From JAQIBY01 sp964615585 (GTDB taxonomy: Bacteria; Bacteroidota; Bacteroidia; Bacteroidales; ML635J-15), in assembly GCA_964615585.1 (NCBI GenBank), contig CAZTNS010000166.1:1-6382 (forward strand): a stretch of DNA of 6,382 nt, read 5' to 3'. The notes below the pieces were generated by a model. That model saw nothing but the letters and a program-made list of their open reading frames with translations. It was not told the origin of the DNA and made no database searches. This document shows positions 1-6,196 of this stretch, piece after piece. The position numbers and the translations under genes were made by a program. How positions within the stretch are numbered: position 1 is the stretch's first letter; each line of letters starts with the position of its first letter.

Positions 1-1335
1 TCAGCTTTGAATGCCATTGGCCCGGTTGATGGCCGCTATCAAAAAAAGACGCAATTGTTGCAGGCTTATTTTTCTGAAAAGGCCCTGATTTATTACAGGC
101 TAAATACAGAAATACAATATTTTAAGGCGCTGTGTCAGATTCCGCTGCTTCATCTTAAAGATGTAAAACAGGATCAACTAAAACAACTGGAAGAAAAACT
201 GAAAAGCTTTAGTGACAAAGATGCAGAAGCCGTAAAACAGACAGAAGCCACCACAAACCATGACGTAAAAGCAGTGGAATATTTTCTCAAAAACTGGTTT
301 GATGAACTGGGCATGGAAAAATATAAAGAGTTTGTGCATTTTGGGCTGACATCACAGGATATAAACAACACAGCCATTCCTTTGTCAATAAAACGGGCAT
401 TTAATGATGTGTATCTGCCTGCCATGGAAGAGTTGTTGAATGCGCTTGAGGTGTTAATCCAAAAATGGAGTGATGTCCCTATGCTGGCACGGACCCATGG
501 GCAACCTGCAAGCCCAACGCGCCTCGGGAAAGAGCTGAGTGTGTTTTCTGTGCGAATAATAGAACAGCTCAAAACGATGAAAAACATTCCCTTTGCAGCT
601 AAATTCGGCGGTGCTACCGGAAATTTCAATGCACATTATGCAGCTTATCCCGTGATTGACTGGCATAGCTTTGCAGATGACTTTGTCCGCAAAAACCTGG
701 GGCTGAAACGTTCTTTTCCCACCACACAAATCGAACATTACGATCATACAGCAGCCTTTTTTGACAACATGAAACGCATCAATGTTATATTGACAGACCT
801 TTGCCGTGATATCTGGACATACATATCCATGGATTATTTTAAACAAAAAATCAAAGCGGGGGAAGTGGGATCATCGGCCATGCCACATAAAGTAAATCCA
901 ATAGATTTTGAAAACGCTGAGGGCAACCTGGGGATGAGCAATGCCATCGCCGGTCATCTGAGTGAAAAATTGCCCGTCAGCCGTTTGCAACGTGACCTGA
1001 CCGACTCAACGGTATTGAGAAACATCGGACTGCCTTTTGCTTATACTTTGATAGCGGTAAAATCCATTGTAAAAGGCCTGGATAAATTGGTGTTAAATGA
1101 AGAAAAATTGGCAACAGACCTTGAAAACAACTGGGTTGTGGTTGCAGAAGCCATACAGAATATATTGCGGCGGGAAGCTTATCCCCGGCCTTACGAAACA
1201 TTAAAATCCCTGACCCGCACAGGTGAAAAGATAAATAAGGCTGCTTTACACAATTTTATTGATGGTTTGGATGTTTCTGATGTAGTGAAAAAAGAAATGA
1301 AAAACATTACCCCGCAAAATTACCTGGGTCGCTGA
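1..1335 (+). CDS. purB: Adenylosuccinate lyase, 5' end cut by window edge
   Basis: PurB catalyses two fumarate-releasing steps in purine synthesis in the cytoplasm: SAICAR to AICAR, and adenylosuccinate to AMP. The reading frame is already open at base 1 (Ser-Ala-Leu-Asn-Ala-Ile-Gly-Pro-Val-Asp-Gly-Arg-Tyr). This matches the E. coli-type N-terminus, which begins only about three or four residues earlier, so the true start is just outside the window; the TTG at base 7 is an internal leucine. Visible family motifs are TTNHDVKAVEYF near base 250, the catalytic-histidine motif RTHGQPASPT (His codon at 496-498), TQIEHYDH near 727, and the fumarase/aspartase superfamily signature GSSAMPHKVNPIDFENAEGN, with its serine pair at 871-876. 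PVSRLQRDLTDSTVLRN follows. The protein ends at NYLGR, shorter than the E. coli C-terminus, which I believe is usual for Bacteroidota. Its TGA overlaps the next ATG by one base, implying cotranscription and coupled translation. Confidence 0.97.
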   Translation, partial: SALNAIGPVDGRYQKKTQLLQAYFSEKALIYYRLNTEIQYFKALCQIPLLHLKDVKQDQLKQLEEKLKSFSDKDAEAVKQTEATTNHDVKAVEYFLKNWFDELGMEKYKEFVHFGLTSQDINNTAIPLSIKRAFNDVYLPAMEELLNALEVLIQKWSDVPMLARTHGQPASPTRLGKELSVFSVRIIEQLKTMKNIPFAAKFGGATGNFNAHYAAYPVIDWHSFADDFVRKNLGLKRSFPTTQIEHYDHTAAFFDNMKRINVILTDLCRDIWTYISMDYFKQKIKAGEVGSSAMPHKVNPIDFENAEGNLGMSNAIAGHLSEKLPVSRLQRDLTDSTVLRNIGLPFAYTLIAVKSIVKGLDKLVLNEEKLATDLENNWVVVAEAIQNILRREAYPRPYETLKSLTRTGEKINKAALHNFIDGLDVSDVVKKEMKNITPQNYLGR

Positions 1336-3149
1336 TGAAAGATTTAATGCGCATATTTAAATATATATGGCCATACAAATACAAGGCTTTAATGAATATT
1401 ATTTTGAATATTCTGAGCACCTTGTTTGCCTTGTTTTCATTCGGCATGGTGATTCCTTTTCTCAGTGTGTTGTTTAATCAGCAGGAAATGGTAATGGAAA
1501 TGAAACCATGGGCACTGAATTCAGATGTCATTATACATAATTTTGAATATTGGCTCAGTCAGATCATCATCAACAAAGGGAGCCTGACTGCGCTTGTATA
1601 TCTTGGGATACTGGTAACTTTTGCCACCTTGCTCAAAACCAGCACATGGTATTTTGCCAATTATTTTATGGTGCCGGTGCGAAATGGTGTTGTCAGGGAC
1701 ATCAGGAATAAATTGTACCGGAAAATTACGAGCCTGCACCTGGGGTATTTCAGCGAAGATAAAAAGGGCAATATCATGGCGCGGATGACCAACGATGTAC
1801 AGGAAATCGAGGTATCCATCATCAGCTCTCTGACCTTGTTGTTTCGTGATCCCATCAAAATCATAGCTTTCATGACTGCGCTTTTCCTATTCAATGTAAA
1901 GCTCACGTTATTTGTGTTGATTGTGTTGCCTTTGGCAGGTCTTCTTATCGGGCGTGTGGGAAAATCCCTGCGGCGGAAATCCCAGGAGGGGCAACGCCGG
2001 ATGGGAGGCCTGATGTCAATGATAGAAGAAAGCTTATCAGGACTGCAAATAATCAAAGCGTTCAATGCTGAAAAACAACAGGAAAGCAGGTTTTTTCATG
2101 CCAATAAAGGCTATACGCATGTAATGAATAAAATAAACCGGCGCAGGGCGCTGGCATCGCCACTGACAGAATTTCTAGCCACGGCAACCATTGTATTTGT
2201 AATGTGGTATGGCGGGAGAATTGTTCTTGTTTCCGGGGAGATGGAATCCAGTGTGTTGATTGGATATTTACTCATATTTTCACAGGTTATTACGCCGTCA
2301 AAAAACCTGAGTACCGCCATGTACAACGTACAAAAAGGCATGGCCTCCGTTGACAGGATCAATGAAATTCTGAAAGCAAAAAATATAATTCAGGACTGTG
2401 TGCATCCGGTAAAAAAAGTTGATTTTAAAGATTCCATTGAATACAAAAATGTAAACTTTGCCTATGCAAATGTCCCTGTGCTTAAAGACATCAATCTGAA
2501 AATAAAACGAGGACAAAACATTGCGCTGGTAGGTCAGTCAGGGTCAGGGAAAACCACACTGGCAGACCTGTTGCCTCGTTTTTATGATTTAAAAGAAGGC
2601 GAAATATTAATTGACGGCATCAACATTAAGGATATTTCAATGGGTGACCTGCGGGCACTCATCGGGTATGTGAATCAAAACCCGATACTTTTCAATGACA
2701 GTTTTGCCAACAACATTGCCTTTGGTACAGACCACGTAAAGGACAAAGATATCATGGCAGCAGCCAAAACAGCCAACGCTCATGATTTTATCATAGCAAC
2801 AGAAAACGGATACGGTACAACCATTGGTGATTGCGGAGGAAAACTTTCCGGCGGACAACGGCAGCGCCTCAGCATTGCACGGGCGATACTGAAAAATCCG
2901 CCCATCATGATACTTGACGAGGCAACATCATCATTGGATACAGAATCTGAAAGGCTTGTGCAGGAGGCATTGGATAAGCTAATGGAAAACCGTACCTCGC
3001 TGGTGATCGCTCACAGGTTATCCACTGTCAAAAACGCCGATGAAATATGCGTGATGAAAGACGGTGAAATTGTGGAGCGCGGAAAACACAAACAATTGCT
3101 TGAACTTGATGGGATTTATACCAAACTGTATTATATGCAAATGACCTAA
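1335..3149 (+). CDS. MsbA-type ABC exporter, fused permease and ATPase (half-transporter)
   Basis: This 604-residue protein has the standard half-exporter layout and should act as a homodimer in the inner membrane. The N-terminal permease domain has about six hydrophobic segments, near residues 20-48, 83-111, 163-185, 187-206, 277-299 and 305-322. The ATPase domain (about 366-604) is complete: A-loop Tyr377, Walker A GQSGSGKT at 400-407 with Lys406, Q-loop Gln448, signature LSGGQ at 504-508, Walker B ending in Asp528 with catalytic Glu529, D-loop SSLD, and H-loop His560. No key residue is missing, so it should be active. Family resemblance is to MsbA, the lipid A-core flippase, but lipid, peptide and drug exporters look alike at this level and Bacteroidota carry several paralogues, so the substrate is open and no symbol is given. 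The ATG overlaps the purB stop (TGATG), which fixes the start. Confidence 0.93.
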   Translation: MKDLMRIFKYIWPYKYKALMNIILNILSTLFALFSFGMVIPFLSVLFNQQEMVMEMKPWALNSDVIIHNFEYWLSQIIINKGSLTALVYLGILVTFATLLKTSTWYFANYFMVPVRNGVVRDIRNKLYRKITSLHLGYFSEDKKGNIMARMTNDVQEIEVSIISSLTLLFRDPIKIIAFMTALFLFNVKLTLFVLIVLPLAGLLIGRVGKSLRRKSQEGQRRMGGLMSMIEESLSGLQIIKAFNAEKQQESRFFHANKGYTHVMNKINRRRALASPLTEFLATATIVFVMWYGGRIVLVSGEMESSVLIGYLLIFSQVITPSKNLSTAMYNVQKGMASVDRINEILKAKNIIQDCVHPVKKVDFKDSIEYKNVNFAYANVPVLKDINLKIKRGQNIALVGQSGSGKTTLADLLPRFYDLKEGEILIDGINIKDISMGDLRALIGYVNQNPILFNDSFANNIAFGTDHVKDKDIMAAAKTANAHDFIIATENGYGTTIGDCGGKLSGGQRQRLSIARAILKNPPIMILDEATSSLDTESERLVQEALDKLMENRTSLVIAHRLSTVKNADEICVMKDGEIVERGKHKQLLELDGIYTKLYYMQMT

Positions 3150-3161
3150 CACGATGTTATC

Positions 3162-3713
3162 ATGAAATCAAAAAAAAAGCAGACATTTATAATTGGAACA
3201 CTCATCGTGGTGGCAGGTATAATCGTTTATTTTGCCTTTTTCCATGAAAATAAATTGCCGCGTCCCGACCTTGGTGCACCACCAAAACTGGTTGAGCCCC
3301 AAAACCACAATTATTCTTTTGATAACCCGCCTGTGTATAAAAAAGAAGGCGAAGTCGGGTTTATTGACGGAGAAACCAATGAACTCATCAGTAAAGTTGA
3401 TGTTGAAATCGCCGACACGGAATTCGACAGGGCGCTCGGACTGATGTTCCGTCCTGAAATGCCGGATACCGTCGGGATGTTATTCTTGTTTGAACAGGAA
3501 CGCATTCAGGCATTTTGGATGCGTAACACCATCATTCCGTTGGATATCATTTACGCCAATTCCCACGGTGAAATTGTCAGCATTTACGAAAACACCGGCA
3601 CCCTGTCAGATGAATCCATGCCCTCATCAAAACCGGCTATTTATGTGGTGGAAGTCAATGGAGGTTATTGCGATAAGCATGGTATTGAAGAAGGGGATTT
3701 TGTGGAATTCTGA
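3162..3713 (+). CDS. Membrane-anchored DUF192 family protein
   Basis: The product has 183 residues. A lysine-rich start (MKSKKKQ) followed by one hydrophobic segment at about residues 8-27 suggests an uncleaved signal anchor with the rest in the periplasm; there is no lipobox cysteine after it. A proline-rich linker (about 32-60) leads to a DUF192 domain (about 78-183; PF02643). Recognisable family marks are VEIADTEFDRALGLMFR (81-97), GMLFLF (105-110), FWMRNT (118-123), PLDIIY (126-131) and the closing VVEVNGGY and EEGDFVEF. The biochemical function of DUF192 is not established, so none is assigned. The gene starts 12 bases after the ABC exporter stop on the same strand, so it is probably the last gene of that unit. 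An ATG at 3154 is followed almost at once by a stop, so 3162 is the start. The last 35 coding bases and the next 3 belong to a 38-base sequence repeated 104 bases downstream. Confidence 0.9.
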   Translation: MKSKKKQTFIIGTLIVVAGIIVYFAFFHENKLPRPDLGAPPKLVEPQNHNYSFDNPPVYKKEGEVGFIDGETNELISKVDVEIADTEFDRALGLMFRPEMPDTVGMLFLFEQERIQAFWMRNTIIPLDIIYANSHGEIVSIYENTGTLSDESMPSSKPAIYVVEVNGGYCDKHGIEEGDFVEF

Positions 3714-3748
3714 TGGTAGTATTTTTAACATAAGATACCGGTGGTCAC

Positions 3749-3772
3749 CGCAGAGACGCTGAGGCGCAAAGA
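3749..3772 (+). repeat. Three 8-base CGC-led units between the duplicated gene ends
   Basis: Three consecutive 8-base units read CGCAGAGA, CGCTGAGG and CGCAAAGA, with consensus CGCnrAGr. The block lies in the 66-base spacer between the two copies of the DUF192 gene end. I have the impression that similar CGCAGAGACGC-like strings recur in intergenic DNA of many bacterial phyla, but I cannot verify this here and no function is claimed. Confidence 0.55.
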
Positions 3773-3782
3773 AATATGCAGA

Positions 3783-3820
3783 ATGGTATTGAAGAAAGGG
3801 ATTTTGTGATATTCTGATGG
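3783..3820 (+). repeat. Second copy of the DUF192 gene 3' end (direct repeat of 3679-3716)
   Basis: These 38 bases match 3679-3716 at 35 positions, at an offset of exactly 104 bases. The first copy encodes the last ten residues of the DUF192 protein plus its stop; in the same frame the second copy would read GIEERDFVIF-stop against GIEEGDFVEF-stop. Similarity fades immediately outside the 38 bases. Two of the three substitution sites lie in adjacent bases, and the changes alter both a glycine and a glutamate codon, so the copy appears to be drifting without coding constraint. It is a non-coding remnant of a local duplication. Confidence 0.85.
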
Positions 3821-3888
3821 TTATCGCTTATTAAACGGTAATAAAACACTCAATACAACTACACAATTCACTCAATGCGGCTGCGTAA

Positions 3889-3920
3889 ATTGTTAAATAT
3901 TACATGTATATGTAAAATTG
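3889..3920 (+). promoter_or_regulatory. Possible Bacteroidota-type promoter before the structured element
   Basis: ATTG at 3889-3892 and TAAAATTG at 3913-3920 are separated by 20 bases. This resembles the Bacteroidota housekeeping sigma pattern (TTTG, about 19-21 bases, TAnnTTTG), with one mismatch in each box. A start a few bases downstream would fall at the first arm of the inverted-repeat element. The region is AT-rich, so chance matches are likely. TACAT/ATGTA arms (3901-3914) form a small palindrome in the spacer. Confidence 0.25.
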
Positions 3921-3942
3921 CGTGAGGGCGGAGGCTGGCATC

Positions 3943-4039
3943 CTGTATGTCCGGACAGGCATTTTTCCGCGCTGTGCTTTAGCGACCGGATGGAAGCTCC
4001 ACAGCACAGCATTGCAGAAAAGCCTGACCGGACATGCAG
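3943..4039. other. Long imperfect hairpin, arm 1 of the structured element
   Basis: Bases 3943-3960 pair with 4022-4039 at 17 of 18 positions, counting one G-U wobble and leaving one A-A mismatch. After a 2-base bulge (3961-3962), bases 3963-3970 pair with 4014-4021 with a single C-A mismatch. After a 3-base bulge (4011-4013), GCTGTGCT (3971-3978) pairs perfectly with AGCACAGC (4003-4010). The apical loop is 24 bases (3979-4002). Together this gives about 32 pairs along one stem, far beyond chance for a region of this size. Confidence 0.8.
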
Positions 4040-4057
4040 ATATAAGCCGCAGACCGA

Positions 4058-4110
4058 CCCTTATTTGTGAGCTCACCATCATTCATAATCCTCAATCTCA
4101 CAAATAAGGG
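4058..4110. terminator. Perfect 14-bp stem with 25-base loop between convergent genes; possible bidirectional terminator
   Basis: CCCTTATTTGTGAG (4058-4071) is the exact reverse complement of 4097-4110. It lies 29 bases beyond the uvrB stop and also downstream of the DUF192 gene, so it could stall transcription from either side. Against a classical intrinsic terminator, the loop is long, the stem is not GC-rich throughout, and neither strand has a T-run directly after the stem. It is also the second arm of the larger inverted-repeat element, which may be its real role. Confidence 0.35.
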
Positions 4111-4139
4111 GCACGCCCTCAAAATAAAAATAAAAAATT

Positions 4140-6152
4140 CTACAGTCTTTTCTTCAGTAATTTCTCCAATTCAAACATCTCATCCCGTTTACGTGCAGCT
4201 TCAATGAAATCCAGGTTTTTGGCGGCTGCTTCCATCTCCTTGCGTGTTTTTTCCAGGTTTTTCAACAGCGCGTCTTTATTCATATACTGAACCACCGGGT
4301 CTGCAGCAATATTGATTTTGTCCTCTTGTTCCGGATATGCTTGTGGCTCAGGTAATTTTTTGCCGGTGAAAGAATAACGTTCACGCCGTATTTCTTTGGG
4401 GGTGATGTGATGTTTTTTGTTGTAAGCCATTTGCTTGGCCCGCCGGCGGTTGGTCTCATCAATGGTGCGCTGCATAGACCCTGTGATCTTATCGGCATAC
4501 ATGATCACGAGGCCATCAAGGTTTCTTGCGGCACGTCCTGCTGTTTGAGTTAAGCTACGTTCGGAACGTAAAAACCCCTCTTTGTCGGCATCGAGTATGG
4601 CCACCAGGCTGACTTCCGGCAGATCAAGCCCTTCCCTGAGCAAATTGACACCAACGAGGACGTCAATTTTGCCGGAGCGCAGTTGTTCCAGAATTTCTAT
4701 CCGTTCCAGGGTATCCACATCGGAGTGGATATAGCGTACCTTTATTTTTATTTTGGCCAGGTACTTAGTAAGCTCTTCAGCCATGCGTTTAGTAAGAGTG
4801 GTGACCAGCACCCTGGCTTTTTTTTCTGTTCTTTTCCGGATTTCTTCCATAAGGTCATCAATCTGGTTGACTGTGGGTCTGACTTCGACAGGGGGATCGA
4901 GTATTCCTGTCGGCCTGATCACCTGCTCCGTAATGATGCCATCACTGCGCTGAAGTTCAAATTCTGCCGGCGTGGCAGAGATATACACCGATTGATTAAC
5001 GAGGCCCTCAAATTCTTCAAATTTCAATGGGCGATTGTCCAGTGCTGCCGGCAAACGGAATCCATATTCCACAAGGTTCTTTTTTCGCGATCTGTCGCCA
5101 CCGTACATGGCGCGAATTTGTGGCAGTGTCACATGGCTTTCATCCAGGATGGTAATGAAATCATCCGGAAAATAATCAAGCAGGCAGAAAGGTCTGGTGC
5201 CGGGTTTTCTGCCGTCAAAATAGCGGGAATAATTTTCAATGCCAGGGCAATGACCAAGTTCACGAATCATCTCAAGATCAAAGGTAACCCGTTCTTCTAT
5301 ACGATTGGATTCAAGATGTTTCCCTGCATCTTTAAAAAATTGCATTTGTTTCGTCAGGTCATCTTCAATTTGCCTTATGGCCTGCTGTATGCGGTATTTG
5401 GTTGTCACAAAAATATTGGCAGGATAGATGACAGCCTGATCCAGTTGTTCAATTTCCCGGTTGTTGTGTGGATCCACAGAAAAAATTTCTTCTACTTCTT
5501 CATCCCAGAATATCACACGGATAGCGATATCATGATAAGCCAGAAAAATGTCAACGGTGTCACCATGCACACGAAAACTGCCCCGGTCAAATTCCGCATC
5601 GGAGCGGAAATACAAGCTATCCACCAACAAACGTAAAAAGGCATCCCTGCCAATTTGTTCGCCGGTTTTAATTTTGATGGTGTTGGCGTGAAAATCTTCA
5701 GGGTTGCCAATGCCGTAAATGCAGGATACCGAGCTGACCACGATCACATCCCGCCGTCCGGAAAGCAGGGCAGAGGTGGTGCTAAGCCTGAGTTTTTCGA
5801 TCTCATCGTTGATGGACAGGTCTTTTTCAATGTAAGTATCCGTTACAGGCAAATAAGCTTCCGGCTGGTAGTAGTCGTAATAAGAAACAAAATATTCTAC
5901 CCTGTTGTCGGGGAAAAACTGTTTAAATTCGCCATAAAGCTGCGCTGCCAGGGTTTTATTATGACTCATTACCAGTACAGGCCGATTGACATTTTTTATC
6001 ACATTGGCCATGGTGAATGTTTTCCCTGAGCCGGTAACACCAAGCAGGGTTTGATGTTTTCTTCCCTGTTCAATGCCTTCGGTTATTTCTTTGATAGCCT
6101 GTGGCTGATCGCCTGTTGGTTTGTACTCGGATTGCAGTTTGAATTTGTCCAT
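4140..6152 (-). CDS. uvrB: UvrABC system protein B, excision repair helicase
   Basis: UvrB is the damage-verifying ATPase of nucleotide excision repair. UvrA loads it onto DNA, it inserts a beta-hairpin to test the lesion, and it then recruits UvrC for incision. The 670-residue length is normal for the family. Motifs in order: TGDQPQAI (13-20), Walker A GVTGSGKT (38-45, Lys44), the beta-hairpin YYDYYQPEAY (91-100), DEAD-like box DESH (337-340), SATP (392-395), motif V GVNLLREGLDLPEV (501-514), motif VI QTAGRAARN (536-544), and a C-terminal UVR coiled-coil segment (about 629-664) that contacts UvrC. All are intact. The ATG gives the expected N-terminus (MDKFKLQSEYKPTGDQP aligns with E. coli MSKPFKLNSAFKPSGDQP). 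It is monocistronic as far as visible, convergent with the purB-led unit, with a likely promoter directly upstream. Confidence 0.98.
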   Translation of the reverse strand: MDKFKLQSEYKPTGDQPQAIKEITEGIEQGRKHQTLLGVTGSGKTFTMANVIKNVNRPVLVMSHNKTLAAQLYGEFKQFFPDNRVEYFVSYYDYYQPEAYLPVTDTYIEKDLSINDEIEKLRLSTTSALLSGRRDVIVVSSVSCIYGIGNPEDFHANTIKIKTGEQIGRDAFLRLLVDSLYFRSDAEFDRGSFRVHGDTVDIFLAYHDIAIRVIFWDEEVEEIFSVDPHNNREIEQLDQAVIYPANIFVTTKYRIQQAIRQIEDDLTKQMQFFKDAGKHLESNRIEERVTFDLEMIRELGHCPGIENYSRYFDGRKPGTRPFCLLDYFPDDFITILDESHVTLPQIRAMYGGDRSRKKNLVEYGFRLPAALDNRPLKFEEFEGLVNQSVYISATPAEFELQRSDGIITEQVIRPTGILDPPVEVRPTVNQIDDLMEEIRKRTEKKARVLVTTLTKRMAEELTKYLAKIKIKVRYIHSDVDTLERIEILEQLRSGKIDVLVGVNLLREGLDLPEVSLVAILDADKEGFLRSERSLTQTAGRAARNLDGLVIMYADKITGSMQRTIDETNRRRAKQMAYNKKHHITPKEIRRERYSFTGKKLPEPQAYPEQEDKINIAADPVVQYMNKDALLKNLEKTRKEMEAAAKNLDFIEAARKRDEMFELEKLLKKRL

Positions 6153-6167
6153 AGTGCTTTAAAGCCA

Positions 6168-6175
6168 CAAAGGTA
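6168..6175 (-). promoter_or_regulatory. Likely uvrB -7 promoter element
   Basis: Read on the minus strand, these bases are TACCTTTG, an exact match to the Bacteroidota -7 consensus TAnnTTTG, ending 15 bases before the uvrB ATG. A start a few bases downstream would leave a leader of only about 10 bases, with no room for a normal Shine-Dalgarno site and none present. No convincing TTTG -33 box is seen about 20 bases further upstream. Confidence 0.55.
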
Positions 6176-6186
6176 ATGAATAGATT

Positions 6187-6196
6187 GGAACGTTCC
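6187..6196. promoter_or_regulatory. 10-base palindrome GGAACGTTCC upstream of the uvrB -7 element
   Basis: This perfect palindrome lies 11 bases upstream of the TACCTTTG box, within the usual -35 to -20 region where a repressor or activator could act. It resembles the half-sites of the Gram-positive LexA box (GAAC-4 bases-GTTC) but lacks the 4-base spacer, so it is not a match to that operator. Its role is a guess from position. Confidence 0.3.

Larger units (their letters stand above)
3923..4121. repeat. Nested inverted-repeat element, candidate MITE-like repeat or structured RNA
   Basis: The outer boundary is a perfect 8-base inverted repeat, TGAGGGCG (3923-3930) and CGCCCTCA (4114-4121). 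Inside are two independent hairpins, 3943-4039 and 4058-4110, so either strand could fold into a three-way junction with a closing stem and two arms. A minor extra pairing GGCT/AGCC (3933-3936 with 4045-4048) would extend the base of the first arm. The element is far more GC-rich than the AT-rich DNA on its left. No transposase, integrase or reverse transcriptase is in the window, so if mobile it would be non-autonomous. I see no clear target-site duplication at its edges. The fold is read directly from the sequence; its biological nature is not determined. Confidence 0.6.
3714..4139. other. Convergent intergenic region, no convincing gene
   Basis: This 426-base gap lies between the 3' ends of the DUF192 gene and uvrB. 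It contains a partial duplication of the DUF192 gene end, a short CGC-periodic motif, an AT-rich stretch with a weak promoter match and a structured GC-rich element, each listed separately. Bases 3821-3888 show nothing recognisable. Composition shifts sharply: by hand count 3821-3920 is 29% GC and 3921-4060 is about 59% GC, which suggests the GC-rich part has a different origin from its surroundings. Confidence 0.85.

Noticed and set aside
7..9. TTG as the purB start codon
   Set aside because: The frame is open upstream to base 1, and the residues before it (Ser-Ala) fit the conserved PurB N-terminus; the gene simply begins outside the window.
3922..4107. Small plus-strand ORF of 61 codons (GTG start) through the structured element
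   Set aside because: It follows the inverted repeats, has no recognisable domain and ends inside a hairpin arm. A similar-length ORF is open on the opposite strand (3900-4082), so both look like by-products of the GC-rich palindromic sequence.
3923..4121. Retron-like msr/msd RNA
   Set aside because: The closing stem plus long hairpin is superficially similar, but no reverse transcriptase lies in the window and both neighbours are housekeeping genes.
4683..5636. 317-codon plus-strand ORF
   Set aside because: It lies wholly opposite uvrB, whose full set of helicase motifs is intact on the minus strand; it is an antisense shadow with no recognisable domain.
6187..6196. Canonical LexA operator
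   Set aside because: The Gram-positive box needs GAAC and GTTC separated by four bases and the E. coli box is CTG-10 bases-CAG; neither spacing is present.
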